From: Lytechinus pictus
Taxonomy: Eukaryota; Echinodermata; Echinoidea; Temnopleuroida; Toxopneustidae
Length of the DNA: 64,000 nucleotides
Reading direction: 5' to 3'
NCBI RefSeq assembly: GCF_037042905.1
Contig: NC_087253.1
Coordinates: forward strand, 6,019,501-6,083,500
Shown: positions 37,785 to 48,700 of the stretch, piece after piece
Layout of the letters: each line of letters opens with the position of its first letter
Numbering within the stretch: the first letter of the stretch is position 1
Program-made: the position numbers and the translations under genes
Notes under the pieces: generated by a model
What the model was told of the DNA's origin: nothing
The model's input: only the letters and a program-made list of their open reading frames with translations
Database searches by the model: none

Positions 37785-38100
37785 TTTTGGTCTACCATCA
37801 GTTCGTCTGCTATCCACATGGTCTAATTGCCAATTTCACTCACTCACCATTTCGTCTCATAACCACTTGGTCCAATAGCCATTTAGTCATTGTACCTTTT
37901 GGTCCGATTTGACTAGTGTTAATTGGGCGAAATTAATGAAATTAAAATGGATATTAGACCAATATGCATGGGACGAAATGGATTGAACCAATTTTTTTTT
38001 TTGACGAAATGTTGATGGACGTAATGGCATTACACTAAACATGCTAGATAAAGTTGTGGTGAGTGGACGAGTTGGCAGTGGATTAATTGGCAATTGGCCC
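37785..38100. repeat. GTCTA/GTCCA motif array, palindromic, right part
   Basis: Begins TTTTGGTCTACCATCAGTTC and repeats TGGTCTAATTGCCAA-like phrases. It turns to the inverse strand sense from about 37,920 (GGGACGAAATGG, GTGGACGAGTTGGCA). Confidence 0.65.
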
Positions 38101-38297
38101 TTTTAATTATATACAGCAGAACAATTAGTGAAAAACATCGGTGAAGGTATGACTTTGATGAATATCCTCAAAATATTCACAAATTAAGAAGTTTTCACTT
38201 TCTGACCTTCAAGACGAGCAGATCCTCCATAAAATGGCAAATTCCCGAAAACATGAGTGATTAATTTTAATATACCATCCGACGTATAACATATGGA

Positions 38298-38647
38298 TTA
38301 AAGGGATAGAGCCTCGTTGGTCTGGCGCTGCACAGCGAATGCCTAGCCCCACGATCAATTGGGCAAAGCAAATTTAGGAGCATTTCATTTCATGGCTATT
38401 TCGAACAATAAAATATGGATTTTCATCTTTCATAATTCGAGTCCCCTTCTATATAGGAAAAGTATATTTTTTCATATCCTTCCGTTTGTGGGGGAGCTGC
38501 TCGCATAATTATGACGTCACAAATTAAGATTTGTAAATATTTTAACTCTCCTATTTGATGGATGTTCATCAATCCTTTACCAAAATCTTCGCTATTTTTA
38601 TGTTTTTTATTAAACCAACGTAATGTTATGGCAAATTTCCCCTTTAA
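38298..38647. mobile_element. TTAA-bounded element, probable family C
   Basis: 350 bp bounded by TTAA. The interior GAGCTGCTCGCATAATTATG is the inverse of the stretch near 19815 in the family C copy. The left half appears replaced by unrelated sequence. Confidence 0.5.
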
Positions 38648-39184
38648 ATTTTGTGTGAGTTTAAATGCCAGTTAAGCATCACTTTGAAAATATATATTTC
38701 TTTGATTATCACCTTTGCTCGACACACACACTTGACTATATACCCTTTTTGGACGCGTTTCATACTAAAGACATCGAATAATATGAAAAGAATATTCTTT
38801 ACGTATTATATATCAATAAAAAATCAACAGATTTTGAAATCGCGTCAGGATCAATCTGCGACATATGGGTTAAGTGGAAAGTCCCCATGACTGGTAGAAT
38901 AACATACATGAGATTGTGTGTAACCATTTTTTAAAAAGGTGTATCGAAGGTGTTCTGTAGAATTTACGATTACGAATTTGAAAATTAGGTGATTTGATTA
39001 ATTGAAGGTCAGTCCACCTCTGTACGCATGGATGCGTTCATGAAAGTTGTATTACATCTGAAGTTCAAGGAGAATCCAATATTGGCCATAAGATATTGTG
39101 CGAGAGAGGAGAGAGAGAGAAGTAAAACAGAGTGGTGAAAATTTGAAAGAAATCGGACAAGTATTGAGAAAATTCTTACCTCTA

Positions 39185-39768
39185 TTAATACAAGTCCATC
39201 CCAACAATAAGTTGGTTTGAATGAAAAGTAGAAAATCAAACAAGCATAACACTGAAAATTTCATCGAAATCGCTTGGAAAATAAGAAAGTTCTGACATTT
39301 CAGAATTTCGCTTAATTTCACAAAACATTTATATTCACATCCTGGTCAGTATGCAAATGAGGAGACAGATGACATTATTTATTTTGTATTTCATTACATG
39401 AAATGCGAATTCTCATTTTCTCCTCATTTTCACATGAAACAAACGTTATTCCTCCCTGAACATGTGGATTGTTTTAACATTCTGTGGTTCAAACAAGAGG
39501 GTCCTTATTGTCAAATCAGTAAAAATTTAATTACTGTATAGATCAAACAATAAAAAACGAAAGAAATAGTGAGGGATGCCATCGATTCTCTCATTTGCAT
39601 AAATTATCACCGAATTGTGCACAATATGTTTTGAAAAAAAGAAGCTCAATTTTAAGGTGTCATAAATTTCTAATTTCGCATCCGATTTTGATGAAATTTT
39701 CAATATTATGTCTTTTTATTTTTCTCTATTGATTCAAATCAACTTTGGGGAGAACTTGTCCCGTTTAA
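39185..39768. mobile_element. TTAA-bounded element, family B, diverged
   Basis: 584 bp. The left end has TTAATACAAGTCCATCCC and the right end AGAACTTGTCCCGTTTAA. Interior motifs (AATTTCATCGAAATCG; AATGCGAATTCTCATTTTCT) match family B with many substitutions. Only 228 bases separate it from the next copy. Confidence 0.7.
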
Positions 39769-39996
39769 AATCGTGATCCCTTAGACTATGTGAAATTCAA
39801 ATTGGCAACATGGTTATTTGTTGAGTTGTGTACCATTGAAATGTGAATATTTACCCCTGTAATTGGTTATTCCATGGAGAGGTGATATCTCCTCGGTTAT
39901 TCACATTTTGTGGTTATAAAATGATACATGAATATTATGACATTGTGGCCTTTCTCATAGGTCATATACTAATTATCAAGGGTTAGTGGTCTTTTG

Positions 39997-40603
39997 TTAA
40001 AGGACAAGTCCACTCCAACAAAAAGTTGATTTGAATAAAAAGAGAAAAATCCAACAAGCATAACACTGAAAATTTCATCAAAATCGGTTGTAAAATAAGA
40101 AAGTTATGACATTTTAAAGTTTCGCTTACTTTCACAAAACAGATATAATGTACATCCTGGTGGGTATGCAAATGAGGAAACTGATGATGTCATCCACTCA
40201 CTGTTTCTTTTGTATTTTATTATGTGAAATATGAAATATTCTAATTTTCTCTACATTGTCAAGTAGAAAAAAAAATCTAACTGAACATGTGGTATTAGCA
40301 TTGTTTAATACTATATGGTTCAGTCAAGTTGGTCCTTATTGTCAAATCTGTAAAAAATGAAATATTGTATAAATCAAACAATAAAAAACAAAAGAAATAG
40401 TGAGTGAGGGACATCATCGACTGTCTTATTTGCATGTCACTCAGTTGTGCATATCACTGTTTTGTGAAAAATAAGCGAAACTTGAAAATGTCATAACTTT
40501 CTTATTTTACATCCGATTTTGATGAAATTTTCAGTATTGTGCTAGTTTGATTTTTCTCTATTTATTCAAATCAATATTTTTCTGGGGTGGACTTGACCTT
40601 TAA
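39997..40603. mobile_element. TTAA-bounded element, family B
   Basis: 607 bp, TTAA on both sides, ends TTAAAGGACAAGTCCACTCC and TTAAAGGTCAAGTCCACCCC. Closely similar to the copy at 30.97 kb along its full length, which establishes the family boundaries. Confidence 0.85.
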
Positions 40604-40840
40604 GTACATATTCCCCTGGCGAAGTATAACCAATAAGGCAGCATATTATGGCCTCATGAAAAAAAAAATATCATAATTTGAAGTAAAGCTTTTGAAAAAA
40701 GGACATCTTAGTTATTTCAAATATTGGAGTAAATGGAAGAATAGTCTTTGACATCGCAAACGCGGCCAGTTTGAAGCGTCCATGTGTATATAGTGATTAC
40801 CAAGTTTTATATATTTTTTTAATACAGAACTTATTTAACA

Positions 40841-41112
40841 GGGGCGGATCCAGGGTTTTCCAAGGGGGCACATTTGACGAAAAAATTTACAAGCAAAAAA
40901 AAAAAGTTTTCAACCTAAAGTATATTTCGTCCACGAAAATGTTTGACAAGCAAGAATAAAAAAAGGTCTTCATGCACTTTCAAAGGGGGGGGGGGCACAT
41001 TTCCTTTTTAACTGCATTTTTACATTACAATTTTTAATTGTACCTCTTCAAGAGGGGGGGGGGGCGCACGGGTCGGCTGTGCCCCCCCCCCTCCCCCGTG
41101 AATCCACCAGTG
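40841..41112. repeat. G-run/C-run element, copy 6
   Basis: GGGGCGGATCCAGGGTTTTC at the left, TTTACAAGCAAAAAAAAAA and TATTTCGTCCACGAAAATG inside, C run and GTGAATCCACCAGTGG at the right. This is the most complete copy. Confidence 0.65.
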
Positions 41113-41776
41113 GTTTATAAGCCGAAGGTATTATTTAAACTTTCACCTATCTACCAGACTTATTTTTCTTTTTTCCTTAAAAACATTTCTAAAATTCCCT
41201 TTAACCGAAATTATCGTGTGGTAAAAGATACACCTGTGGCAATTTGGGTTTGCAGGATTGTATGTTTTTAATTAGCAAAAACCTGATTTTCTAACATAAT
41301 AACTGCATATCATAAAAGAATGATCCACTGCGTGTTAAAACGGCCTCATTTTTGCAAACAAATCTAGAAATTATAATGATATTAAACAAATAAACACTTG
41401 TTACCGTAGTTACAACTCCAATGGGTGCGAAATGCTTGTTACGGTTGTTGCTTTTTATCCGATAAAGAGACCTTTTTTAAAACCACAACGTCAGTGTACT
41501 TTTAATATCTGACAGCGAACATGTACATTTCAACAAATCGGTGACAATTGTAAACATTCCATTGGGTATGCGTCACCCGTTCAGTGGTCTTACCTGTACG
41601 TTGGAGAAAACACCCTAGTATAGTCTACATTATCAGACACTTATTTATTTTCCTTTTATCATTGCTTTATTTGTCGATGGTGATGGTGGCATTTTTTTCT
41701 TAAATTCTAGAGTTTCGATACTTGCTGTTCGTAAAGCATCCCTTTTATATTATTATTTGGGGGGGGGGGGTGGTTG

Positions 41777-42372
41777 TTAAAGGGATGGTCCGGGCTGAAA
41801 ATATTTATATCTTAATACATAGAGTAGAATTCACTGAGCAAAATGCCGAAAATTTCATCAAAATCGGATAAGAAATACTAAAATTATTGAAGTTTAAAGT
41901 TTAGCAATATTTTGTGAAAACAGTCGTCATGAATATTCATTAGGTGGGCTGATGATGTCACATCTCCACTTTCCGTTTTCTTAATCTTATTTTATTACAT
42001 AAAATCATATTTTTTTCATTATTTCATACTTGTGTGAATAATATGTCTCCCTTTTAATGAAATAAGTTGCAGCAATAAATATCTAATGCACTTAATCAGT
42101 TGTCAATCCAATTTTTCTAGTTCTTGGAGGAGAAAATTTGAGTAAACCTAATTTCATATAATGAAATACAAAAGAACAAGTGGGGATGTGACATCATCAG
42201 CCCACCTAATGAATATTCATGACGACTGTTTTCACAAAATATTGCTTAACTTTAAAATTCAATAACTTTGTTATATGTTATCCGATTTTGATGTAATTTT
42301 CGGCATTTTGCTCAGTGAATTCTACTCTATTTATTAAGTTATAAATACTTTTAGCCCGGACCATCCCTTTAA
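41777..42372. mobile_element. TTAA-bounded element, family A
   Basis: 596 bp. The two ends are identical over TTAAAGGGATGGTCCGGGCT in inverted orientation, each with TTAA outermost. The near-perfect ends suggest a younger insertion than the copy at 16.3 kb. A SINE fragment follows immediately. Confidence 0.85.
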
Positions 42373-42455
42373 TCGCGAAGAAAGCATGAATGCTTGTAAG
42401 CAAGAAACGAGAGGACCGATGTCTTAACGTCCTATCCGAGGGACCTGGTTGGTTT
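42372..42455 (-). mobile_element. SINE 3' fragment, same family as 34241-34440
   Basis: On the minus strand it reads AGGTCCCTCGGATAGGACGT, then GCATTCATGCTTTCTTCGCG. This matches the tail region of the SINE at 34.2 kb. The tRNA head is absent. It directly abuts the 3' TTAA of the element ending at 42372. Confidence 0.65.
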
Positions 42456-42574
42456 GTGCAATCACGGTCCACACATATTCTACAGGAAGGCCGTATCATT
42501 ATTTCGAATCAACATTACCACAGTTTCGTGCTGGGTTGGGGGGTATAAGCATTTGTGTTTATATATTTAAGTCA

Positions 42575-42690
42575 TTATTATTTATTTATTTACTTATTCA
42601 TTTATTCATTCATTTATTTATTTCATTATTTATTATTATTATCATTATTTATATTATTATTATTATTATTATTATCATCATCACCATCAT
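42575..42690. repeat. ATT/TTA microsatellite
   Basis: TTTATTCA then ATT triplets ending in ATC triplets. Confidence 0.8.
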
Positions 42691-42839
42691 TATATTACAC
42701 AAAAACAAAACTGGTGGTCGACAAGGCTTCGAATACATTTCTCTGCTGATTTTTATAAATTATCTATTTGGAATTAAACCTTGTTATATGACTGAAATTT
42801 AAGAGAAAATGTAGAAAGTTTTAAACATATAATAATAAT

Positions 42840-43840
42840 TATGTATATGTCTATATTTTATTACCTGTATAACATTCGAATTGTAATGAATGAGTTCACA
42901 AGGCTATCTTCACCCCGACTCAGATGGAATAATCACGCATTCAGTCAGAATACAGCAAATCGGATTTCAAGCACACCCCCCCCCCCTTCACCCCGTTAAG
43001 GGTGCAGGGATTAAGATAATCCGTGTAAAGGTACAGTAAGGGTTATTAAAGATCACGGATTAAGTGGCTGGGAAAATGTAAGTCCAGGTAGAGCATTATA
43101 AAGATATGAGTGCTGGATGTACAGCAGCTTTACGATGCGCTGTGAAAGCATGCTTCGACTTGCAAGTCCATGGTGGAAGGGATAATTTTGCTCTAGCGTA
43201 AAGTTGGTGTTAATGAATGCTGAACATGAGAGAGAGAGAGAGGGGGGGGGGGATACTCGATTTAATTTTCATTCATTATCAAATAAAATTCAGAGTTAAC
43301 AATTAAAACAAAGTCATCAAAATAATATTGAAATAGACTCTGCGTATAAGTCCTAGCATGGATGGAGCAATACCGACTAGTAGCCCCGTGTCCCAAGCAA
43401 TGTTTTCGACGAAAATGGGCAAAAAAACGGTGTTTTCGAAAATCGAACTTCCCCGTAGTCGAATAAATTTATTTGGGTCCCAGGAGATTCGACTTTATAT
43501 ATATATATATATTAATAGGCAGAGTGGCCTGTAAATATAGTGTTGTGAATTTCTAAAGATTCTGTTGTAGTTTTTGTTTGTGAAGTCACTTGCTGGTAGG
43601 TCCTAATAATTAAACGTATATTTAATTATGGATATAATATTAATTTCTCGTAGTATGGAAAGGATTTACATATCATTATGAACTACAGACAGGGTGGACC
43701 TCCTCTGAAAATAAACATTTGAAGCCCGTCATATTCATAAAGCGGCGAAGCATCAGATCCATTGATTATAATGGTCTTTTGATATTTTTTTATTATTATT
43801 ATTTTAATCATTCACTGCAAACACGTCTTGTTCAAGATTT
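42840..43840. other. Intergenic stretch without recognised features
   Basis: Contains a GA/G run near 43230 and a TA run near 43496. No genes seen. Confidence 0.5.
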
Positions 43841-43845
43841 CAATA

Positions 43846-44013
43846 GCACGTTGTTTAAGCCCGTCACTCTAACAACTATTTCGATTTAAATTATTTGTTT
43901 AAAGATTTTAAACAAGTTCCTTAAAGGTTGTACGATAGAGTTTAAACAGTTTCAGAAAAGTTCAAACAATGTTTAAACACTAATTGTTAGGGTGACGTGG
44001 CTAAACGACGTGC
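43846..44013. mobile_element. 168-bp inverted-repeat element, TTTAAAC-rich
   Basis: Ends GCACGTTGTTTAAGCCCGTC and, on the other strand, GCACGTCGTTTAGCCACGTC, continuing to CTAACAA. The interior is rich in GTTTAAAC motifs. Related short stretches lie near 44361-44410 and 51715-51840. Confidence 0.65.
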
Positions 44014-44414
44014 TTAAAATATCAAACAGCTTTTTCACGGTGCGTGTTAATTTCTGTCTCCTTCTACTGCATTTTCCAATTGACACGTTCGCTCCTTGCT
44101 TTATATTCCATATCATTCATTTTTATTCAATTCAATTCTTTATTCCATTTCCATTCATAACAATACAAAGTAATATAAAGTAATACAAATCAAGTACAAT
44201 TCTACAGACGAGCATTCTTACTTCGTAAAACAAAAAAGTATAATATTGAGCATAAATGGAATTTTAGCAAATTGCACTGTTAGCATTAAGCACAATATAA
44301 GACGTGCCCACATCTTCATTATGTACAGTATAAAGACGCTGTTTTTTTTCTGCGTGAACCTTACACTGGTTGTTTAAACACTAGTTTAACAAGTGTTCAA
44401 AATCTTAAACAAAT

Positions 44415-45170
44415 TTCGTTTTTTATATTGTATTCTTAATAAATGAAGCATGGTTGTTTTAACTATTAAATGACTTCAGTAAATTTCATATCGGCCTACG
44501 GAAGAGCGTTGGATTAAAAATTTAACAGCTACGCGCGTCTTCACAAGAGAATTACTTTTCTTTCTGTTTGGTAAAAAATCAATTCAATTTATTTTTCATT
44601 CTTCAACATAATACAATAAATACAAGATAAGTTAATTCAATTTAAATAAAAGCATGAACAAAATTCAACTTTGAATAAAATGATATGATATACAAACATA
44701 TTCAATAAGTGATTCAAATATAAATTAACATAAATCAGCTGTTATTGAACAAAACATCTATTCACTTCCAACAGCATATGTCGTTGGCGAAATAGTAAAT
44801 AAACTAGAATGATTTGAAACAAAAATGAAAATTCACGTCAACAACATTATCCCCTGAAAACATCAAGTATAAAGAGTTATCATTCCTGATAAAATCTGGT
44901 ATGAATTAGAGCTGCAGATTTGCTAAAGGTATAATGCGTTCATAGGGGCATAAATTTGCTGTAACAGTGTAAGTCCCGGCACGTGCTTCTGTACTGATAA
45001 GTTGTAAGTACACGGAAAACAAGTGGTATTGCAATCACAGATTTTAGGATTACGGCGAAAAAGAGAGAAAACTAAAGTTAGCGTTACCAAATAAATTCCA
45101 TACACATTTGGGAGAGAACGGAGCTCAACAACCTGTAGTCGTTGGTCTTGCGTATACGCATGCGCGATTC
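44415..45170. other. Intergenic stretch upstream of Ese
   Basis: AT-rich until about 44900, then more balanced base composition (44925-45180) leading into the CCAAT pair. The shift may mark regulatory DNA of Ese (inference). Confidence 0.4.
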
Positions 45171-45179
45171 TTTGCATTG

Positions 45180-45297
45180 TGATTGGTCAAACTCGCCAAG
45201 TCCATAAACCAATCAGGAGACCGCAATGCGATTACTAGCGAAAGCCAAGCTGATCCTTACGTTGTGTGTTAGGTGCTTTTGACACGCGTGTTCGAGG
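45180..45297 (+). promoter_or_regulatory. Candidate Ese promoter with paired CCAAT boxes and possible 5' UTR exon
   Basis: Two CCAAT motifs in opposite orientation form an exact 8-bp inverted pair: TGATTGGT at 45180-45187 and ACCAATCA at 45208-45215. A consensus splice donor follows (AGG|GTAAGTGTG, exon end 45297). It could pair with the acceptor ending at 45694 to make a noncoding first exon. This is inferred from motif and position only; the TATA-like site at 45413 is an alternative. Confidence 0.35.
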
Positions 45298-45412
45298 GTA
45301 AGTGTGTATTAATGCACAGTCATGACAAGGTGACTGAAAATCAGTGCGTTGAGTGTTACTTTTTATTGACCGAACCTAATTCGTCCAGGGTTGAACAAGT
45401 TGACTCTCGCAG

Positions 45413-45419
45413 TATAAAA
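45413..45419 (+). promoter_or_regulatory. TATA-like box upstream of Ese
   Basis: TATAAAA about 310 nt before the ATG. If used, transcription would start near 45445 and the start codon would lie in the first exon without a 5' UTR intron. It competes with the CCAAT-pair model; the sequence alone does not decide. Confidence 0.25.
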
Positions 45420-45725
45420 TCTGCTAAGACATTCGAGTACCAGTCATATTATATTTTGTTGTCTATAGTCCAACAGGTTTTGGAAAATATTAACCGGGGC
45501 TGGATCCAGGGTACGAACAAACTGGACTTGGACTAGTAGTAGTAAACTACCATTGCATGCACCCAGACGCTTTCACTTTCGTCTCTTCGCTCACTTTGGA
45601 GACCACCTGATCTCGAATCTGCGTCATCTACTTGGGAATAAACACCGCTCTCGGCAATTTACACAAGAGGAGAATTATTGAGAGTATTTTTCAGGATTCT
45701 TGGAGGGGTTGAATCCCGGCGAAAG

Positions 45726-45770
45726 ATGATGGAAACTGAACTAGCGGATTATTGTAAAGATGAGCCTATG
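45726..45770 (+). CDS. Ese: Ese coding exon 1 (start exon)
   Basis: Two adjacent ATG codons (45726 and 45729) open [15 protein letters not shown]. The exon ends in phase 0 at a good donor, ATG|GTAAGA. It joins exon 2 without a partial codon. The upstream frame is open back to a TTG at 45678 but has no earlier ATG. A possible acceptor (TTTTTCAG, ending 45694) just upstream would make this an internal exon with a separate 5' UTR exon. Weaker than the other exons, because the coding stretch is short and not from a recognisable domain. Confidence 0.6.
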
Positions 45771-48700
45771 GTAAGATGTCGTTTTTATTATATGATTTTC
45801 AGCACACTTCATCCATTTTCTTTTTTCTTCTTCATCTTCTCCTTCTCTCTTGTTCCTCCTCGTCTTCCACTTATTCTTTATTCTTTCTAAATTATTATTA
45901 TTATTATTTATTCTTTCTGATGAGTTTGTATCATTTTCCCCTCTCTATCTTAACCCCCCCCCTCTCTCCCTCTCTCTCTCTTTCTCCTACATCAATTCGG
46001 ACATCATCACACAATTTTCTTCCAATCACACATCTTTTGTTTCGGGCAATCATCTTTCATACCGATTTCCCCCATTTCATTATCATATTATTTTGTGTTG
46101 CTCTTAATGTCTTATTGATAAAACACAGCATTCCCCCATTTTAAGTCTTTCCCCCCGTTTTATACAATATTTTCTAAAAAAAATCTCTATCGCACCCATC
46201 ACTTTCTTAGTATTGTCTAATATGTTCACCTTTGATCTGTATCTATCCACCTACCTATGTCTGTCTATCCATCAGTCTAGCTATTTCTGTAACTCCATCC
46301 ATCTCCACATCTTTGTGAGCCATTCACTTTTAGTGAACATGTTCATTTGCTTTTTTCCCGGCCCAACCCACTGCTCTTTAACGAGTCAAGCTTAGTTTAT
46401 TTTGATTTTTCGCTAATACGAAAATGGTTAATTCAGTTGGATAGGAATTCATCGACAAATCACTTTCGTGATTTAGTTACTAAGCTACTGTAATAAAAAT
46501 GGGGACCTATACGTCTGAAAGCCATGGAGATGTTTACGTCGAGAGAAGTTGAAAAGTTTTGCTTTCGAGTGGCATTTCTCTTCAAAGATTTAAGGCCTAA
46601 TGGTCATGATGGTATTATCGCTTCGTAGCTCCAGTCTCGAGAGTTGGTGGGTTTTCTGTCTACTAAACACCTTGTTTTCCTATTAAGGTGGTATATAATT
46701 GCTTTCAATATCCGTCTGTTTTTCAAAGCCCCGGCGTTAGCAAGAATAAGTGATCTGTAAAATTCAAAGAAAAAAATATCTGGGCGCAACCCCTTTTCAT
46801 CATTTTTATCCCTTGATTTCTTGGTTTGATTTTTTGAAAGATCCGGTTTCAGCCCTCCTCTGCGGGGCACTACGGGGAACATCATTACACCCATTCACCC
46901 CCTTTATAGTGAGGCGCATTGAATTGTGCACAAAGCGGATAACGTCGTTCTTTTTAACGCATCTTATTATAGAAATTGTCTCGTTTAATCCGGGGTTAAC
47001 TGACAACTAGGCAATAATACTGGTACGCCAGATCCATGGGAAAATAAGGTTTGTAATTCTAAAGCTTTTGTACGACATGACAGCGGTTCATTGACGTTTG
47101 ACACGCAGCGCAACACGTTTAATTTGAGCAGGTCAAGAATACGAGCATGGCAGCGATGTAGTTGATTGGCAATTCACAAACACAGGATGGCGCTATTGAT
47201 TAAAGTGTATCGAGTTGGTAACGCGAGACTGTTCTGAATCTCATGTCATATTAAAGAGAGCAGTTGATTGATTTTCAACGGGTTTTTCCCCTGGAATTAT
47301 ATTGAGAAAAATGTCTATCATGTTAAAGACCTTTACCTTCATGTCTTCAATGTCCTTTATATTAACAAAAAGTGTAACGTCAGCACAATCGCAAGTGATA
47401 AAGCGCTAATCAACAACGTGATTTTAATGGAATTTTATATTTTTCCGGTTATTATGTGTAACATTTCTGCATTCTGAATATCGTTTGTATCAATCACTCA
47501 ATGTTTCTTATTTTATTTTGTATGATATATTTTCTGCATTACATCAATGTATATCACAGTATATATTGACTTTAAATTTGGTTATAAACATACAACTTTG
47601 GTTCCGATCCCTTAATTCGATCGCGCACAACCGACACAAGCGGGATCATTTAAGTTAACCATAAAGCAAAATTACCCCTAAATATGAGTCAAGGTTATTT
47701 TCACCCCGCCCTCCTAATGCAAAACAGATTTACATTAATATTTTCAAGATTCTGCCATACCATATTTAGTAAAAGAAAGGTTTGTAATTGTATACCTGGT
47801 TATATATCTTTCCGCTTTCGTAAAAGTTAAGTTTGATCATAACTGTTTTTATAGTGAAAATGTAGCGTATGCAATGAAGTCGCGCCTGCTGGGTAAATGT
47901 AGGGGGATTTCCCTCCAAAAGTGGGAGAAAGATTTGCCCATGTTTGGGTGGAAGTGGACGTTATCGTACCAGTCTCCAAAAAGGCAGACAGAGAAAATAA
48001 TGACGATAAAGAGTGAACATCGATTCACCTACGACTTCCTTTTCTTATTTCCATTTCGGTCCTTGGAACAATTTCCGATTTTTACCACAAACTATAGCCG
48101 TGGAAAGAGGTAAATCCGAGGTGAAATATTATTCATGCTGGAAATTGAAGTATATACAAGATCCGCTTAAATTGAACTTTGCACCGATCTAATCGCTGAC
48201 ATGTCACTAAATAAGAACAAAACAAACCTATTTCAAATCGTTCGAAATGCAAATCCTGGTTAGGATTACAATGTATACAGTCATTGACTCTGTACCCTGT
48301 TAACCAACCATTGGATAAAGATGAACATCCATTAATTATTTGCTGGGTAAAAATAGCGCCAAAGGTTAGGCATTTTTTACGCAACGCCGGGTAAAAGATT
48401 GCTCATGAAACACACTCTTTATCATACGCATTATTTACCAAACAATCATGCATGTTCCTTTTTTACCCAACTTGCCTATACTTGGACAAATTAACAATAG
48501 AGGTCTCTACACATTAGTCTTGTTGTTAAACAATGATAACTTTAATTGCTATAATCCACTCTATTTTACCCAATATGGGGTTAAATGGGAACATGACTGG
48601 ACGAAATGATACCAAATACTTGGTTAACTATTGTACGCAATGTTGCGTTGGAATTTACCCTTTAAACTTGAATTTTACCCCAAAATGAGGGGGGGGGAAA

